From a bacterium (lineage in GTDB: Bacteria > Myxococcota_A > Bradymonadia > UBA7976 > UBA1532): a stretch of 64,000 bases of DNA. The notes beneath the pieces are model-generated. The model worked only from the letters and a program-made list of their open reading frames with translations, was not told the origin of the DNA and made no database searches. Made by a program: the position numbers and the translations under genes. Position 1 is the first letter of the stretch; each line of letters opens with the position of its first letter. Of the stretch, positions 62,032-64,000 are shown piece by piece. Where the stretch lies: contig JAUHYW010000050.1 in the NCBI GenBank assembly GCA_030426085.1, positions 1-64,000 of the forward strand. The letters run 5' to 3'.

Positions 62032-64000
62032 GTGGCGACGCCGTCCATCAGCCTGGGTGACTTCGATCTCGACCGGGTCATCGGCCGGGGCGGCATGGCC
62101 GAGGTGTGGGCCGGGCGCCACCGCACGCTCGATGAGCCGGCGGCCCTCAAGGTCATGCGGGGCACGCTCGCCGGGGACGCGGGCTTCGTCGCCGGCTTCC
62201 ACCGCGAGGTGCGGGCGGTGGCCGGGCTCGACCACCCGGGGGTCGTCGGCGTCTTCGACACCGGGGTCGTCGACGGCGGGGCGGCCGCCGCGTCGAAGGG
62301 CGCGCTCACCGCCGGCAGCCCGTGGCTCGCCATGGAATACGCCGCCAGCGGCGACCTCTCGCAGTGGCCCCGCCCGCTGCCCTGGGGCCGGCTGCACGGC
62401 CTGCTGCTCGAGGTGCTCGACGCGCTGGCCCACGCCCACGCCCGGGGGGTCATCCACCGCGACCTCAAGCCGGGCAACATCCTCGTGCGCGACATCGACG
62501 GCGGCCGGCGGGTCATGCTGACCGACTTCGGCATCGCCCACGTCGTCGAGCCCCGGCTCGACAGCGACGCGGTCGGCGCGAGCACCTCGGGCACCCCCCA
62601 CTACATGGCGCCGGAGCAGATCCGCGGACGCTGGCGGGATTACGGCCCGTGGACCGACCTCTACGCGCTGGGCTGCGTGGCCTTCGAACTGGCCTGCGGG
62701 CGCCCCCCGTACGACGGCCGCAGCCCGGTCGCCATCGCCATGAAGCAGGTCTCGGCCCCGGTGCCCCGGCTGGGCGACACCCTCGGCACGCCCGAGATCT
62801 TCGAAGACTGGGTCCGCCGGCTGCTGGCCAAGAACCCCCGCGACCGCTTCGAGACGGCGGCCGACGCCGCGTGGCACCTCGCCCGGATGCCCGCGCCGCG
62901 CAGCGTGGCCCGCATCCGCCCCAGCGCCGACGCCGAGCGGGCGACCGACACCCTGCCCCGGCTGCCGGCCCGGGGCATGACGACCCTCGCGGTGCTGGTC
63001 GACACCGCCCTGCTCGACGCGGTGCTGCCCGAGCGCCGGGACGACCCGACGTCCGACCCCGCCGCCCCGGTGAGCGAGCGCGGCCCCACCGCCGACGCGT
63101 CGCCCGCCGGCCCGGCCCCCGACCGCCCGACCCGTGACCGCCCGGCCTCCCTGGGGGTGACCGCGCCCCTGCCGCCCATCGCGCCGTCCCCCGAGCATCA
63201 GGTGCCGCCGGTGCCCGCCTCGTGGCGCCTGCCCGACGGCGAGCAGGCCCGGCGGGCGCTGGGCACCGGCCTGTTCGCGGTGCGCGAGACCCCGTTCGTC
63301 GGGCGCCTCGCCGAGCGGGACGCGCTGTGGAGCGCCCTGCGCGACGTGCGCCGCAGCAAGGCGACCCGCATGGTGCTGCTCGAGGGCGGCGAGGGCTGCG
63401 GCAAGTCCCGGCTGATGGAGTGGCTCGCCCACCGGGCCGAGGAGGTCGGGGCCGGCATCGCGCTGCGGGTGGGGCACGGCCCGGTGCCGTCGGCGCTCGA
63501 CGGGGTCATCGCCGCCATGCGGAGCTGGTTCCGGGGCGACGAGCTGGAGCGCGATCCGCTGCGGATCCGCATCGAGGAGCGCCTCGAGCGGCTGCTGCCG
63601 TTCATGCCCGAGGGCGGGTTGAGCGAGGCGGCCGAAGGGCTCGCCGCGCTGCTCGACCCCGACCCCCGCGCGCCGGGCCGCCCCCGCAACCCCGCCGAGC
63701 AGCGGGCGGCCATCGCCTACTGGCTGCGGCAGGCGACCGACCGCCGGCCGCTGCTGCTGTGCATCGACGACGCCCACTTCGGCCACGACTCGCTGGCCCT
63801 GGCCGAGCACCTGCTCGACGACGCCCGGCAGACCCCGATCCTGCTCGTGGCGACCGTCGCCCCCCAGCACCTCACCGCGCGGCGCATGGAGGCCGAGAGC
63901 CGGGATCGCCTCGCCGCGCGGGCCACCGTCACGACCCTGTCGCTCGGCCCGCTGCCCCGGGCCGAGCACGCCGCGCTGGTGCGTACGCTCCTCCAGCTCG
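62032..64000 (+). CDS. Ser/Thr kinase - AAA ATPase signalling protein (3' end outside window)
   Basis: The frame runs open from GTG at 62032 to the window edge (656 codons). GGGAG lies 5 bases upstream; GTG at 62026 is an in-frame alternative. Kinase: glycine loop GRGGMAEV (18-25), Lys40, HRDLKPGN (Asp144), DFG (165-167), APEQ. After a Pro/Asp linker an AAA_16/STAND ATPase begins: FVGRLAERDAL, Walker A EGGEGCGKS (Lys458) and Walker B LLLCIDDAHF (Asp579). TPR repeats probably follow beyond the edge. The same architecture is at 4581-8363; the two are likely paralogues. Confidence 0.9.
   Translation, partial: MATPSISLGDFDLDRVIGRGGMAEVWAGRHRTLDEPAALKVMRGTLAGDAGFVAGFHREVRAVAGLDHPGVVGVFDTGVVDGGAAAASKGALTAGSPWLAMEYAASGDLSQWPRPLPWGRLHGLLLEVLDALAHAHARGVIHRDLKPGNILVRDIDGGRRVMLTDFGIAHVVEPRLDSDAVGASTSGTPHYMAPEQIRGRWRDYGPWTDLYALGCVAFELACGRPPYDGRSPVAIAMKQVSAPVPRLGDTLGTPEIFEDWVRRLLAKNPRDRFETAADAAWHLARMPAPRSVARIRPSADAERATDTLPRLPARGMTTLAVLVDTALLDAVLPERRDDPTSDPAAPVSERGPTADASPAGPAPDRPTRDRPASLGVTAPLPPIAPSPEHQVPPVPASWRLPDGEQARRALGTGLFAVRETPFVGRLAERDALWSALRDVRRSKATRMVLLEGGEGCGKSRLMEWLAHRAEEVGAGIALRVGHGPVPSALDGVIAAMRSWFRGDELERDPLRIRIEERLERLLPFMPEGGLSEAAEGLAALLDPDPRAPGRPRNPAEQRAAIAYWLRQATDRRPLLLCIDDAHFGHDSLALAEHLLDDARQTPILLVATVAPQHLTARRMEAESRDRLAARATVTTLSLGPLPRAEHAALVRTLLQL

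Overview
The window is GC-rich (about 70% by eye), densely coded on both strands, and looks like chromosome from a myxobacterium-like lineage (Myxococcota or a close deltaproteobacterial relative; the genus cannot be named from this). The reasons are the many Hanks-type Ser/Thr kinases fused to TPR or AAA modules, the large family of lipoproteins with Asp/Pro/Gly-rich linkers, thrombospondin type-3 and MopE-like Ca-binding repeats, MYXO-CTERM-like C-terminal tails, and a sigma-54-type promoter. No rRNA, tRNA, CRISPR array or insertion sequence was seen.

Layout. 1-8.4 kb: tail of a TSP3 surface protein, a fatty-acid desaturase, and two large Ser/Thr kinases. 8.5-13.8 kb: SnoaL-like protein, cytochrome P450, methyltransferase, and a rubrerythrin / Fe-S oxidoreductase / DUF3501 operon. 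13.9-24.9 kb: envelope and secreted proteins: an operon of a CAP-like lipoprotein, a TIG plus cohesin-like lipoprotein and an M1 peptidase with a dockerin-like tail; a kelch lipoprotein; an SRPBCC protein; a putative outer-membrane barrel; a penicillin-acylase lipoprotein; and a small TSP3 stub. 24.9-38.2 kb: a DNA-repair block holding the mrfA-mrfB helicase/exonuclease pair, a thioesterase, then a close-packed four-gene unit of two P-loop ATPases followed by sbcD and sbcC, starting from a promoter flanked by two palindromic operators. 38.3-49.5 kb: TPR protein, MFS transporter, TSP3/MopE lipoprotein, Cys-rich lipoprotein, EEP-fold nuclease/phosphatase, vWA lipoprotein and FGE-like lipoprotein. 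49.6-54.5 kb: arginine deiminase coupled to a kinase, then a lower-GC two-gene ATPase-PIN nuclease cassette that resembles a defence system. 54.6-64 kb: TPR/PEGA-like membrane protein, a repeat-bearing convergent intergenic region, a lipoprotein, a second SRPBCC protein, a fused hydantoinase/5-oxoprolinase, a ferritin-like protein behind a sigma-54-like promoter, and the 5' two-thirds of another kinase-AAA protein.

Most interesting: (1) the ATPase + PIN nuclease cassette; (2) the paired ATPases built into an sbcDC operon with operator palindromes; (3) a cohesin-like lipoprotein translationally coupled to a dockerin-bearing protease; (4) a 7-bp word, ATGCCAT/ATGGCAT (extended GATGCCATC), present about 40 times by eye against 2-3 expected from base composition, a density like that of DNA-uptake or HIP1-type genomic signatures.
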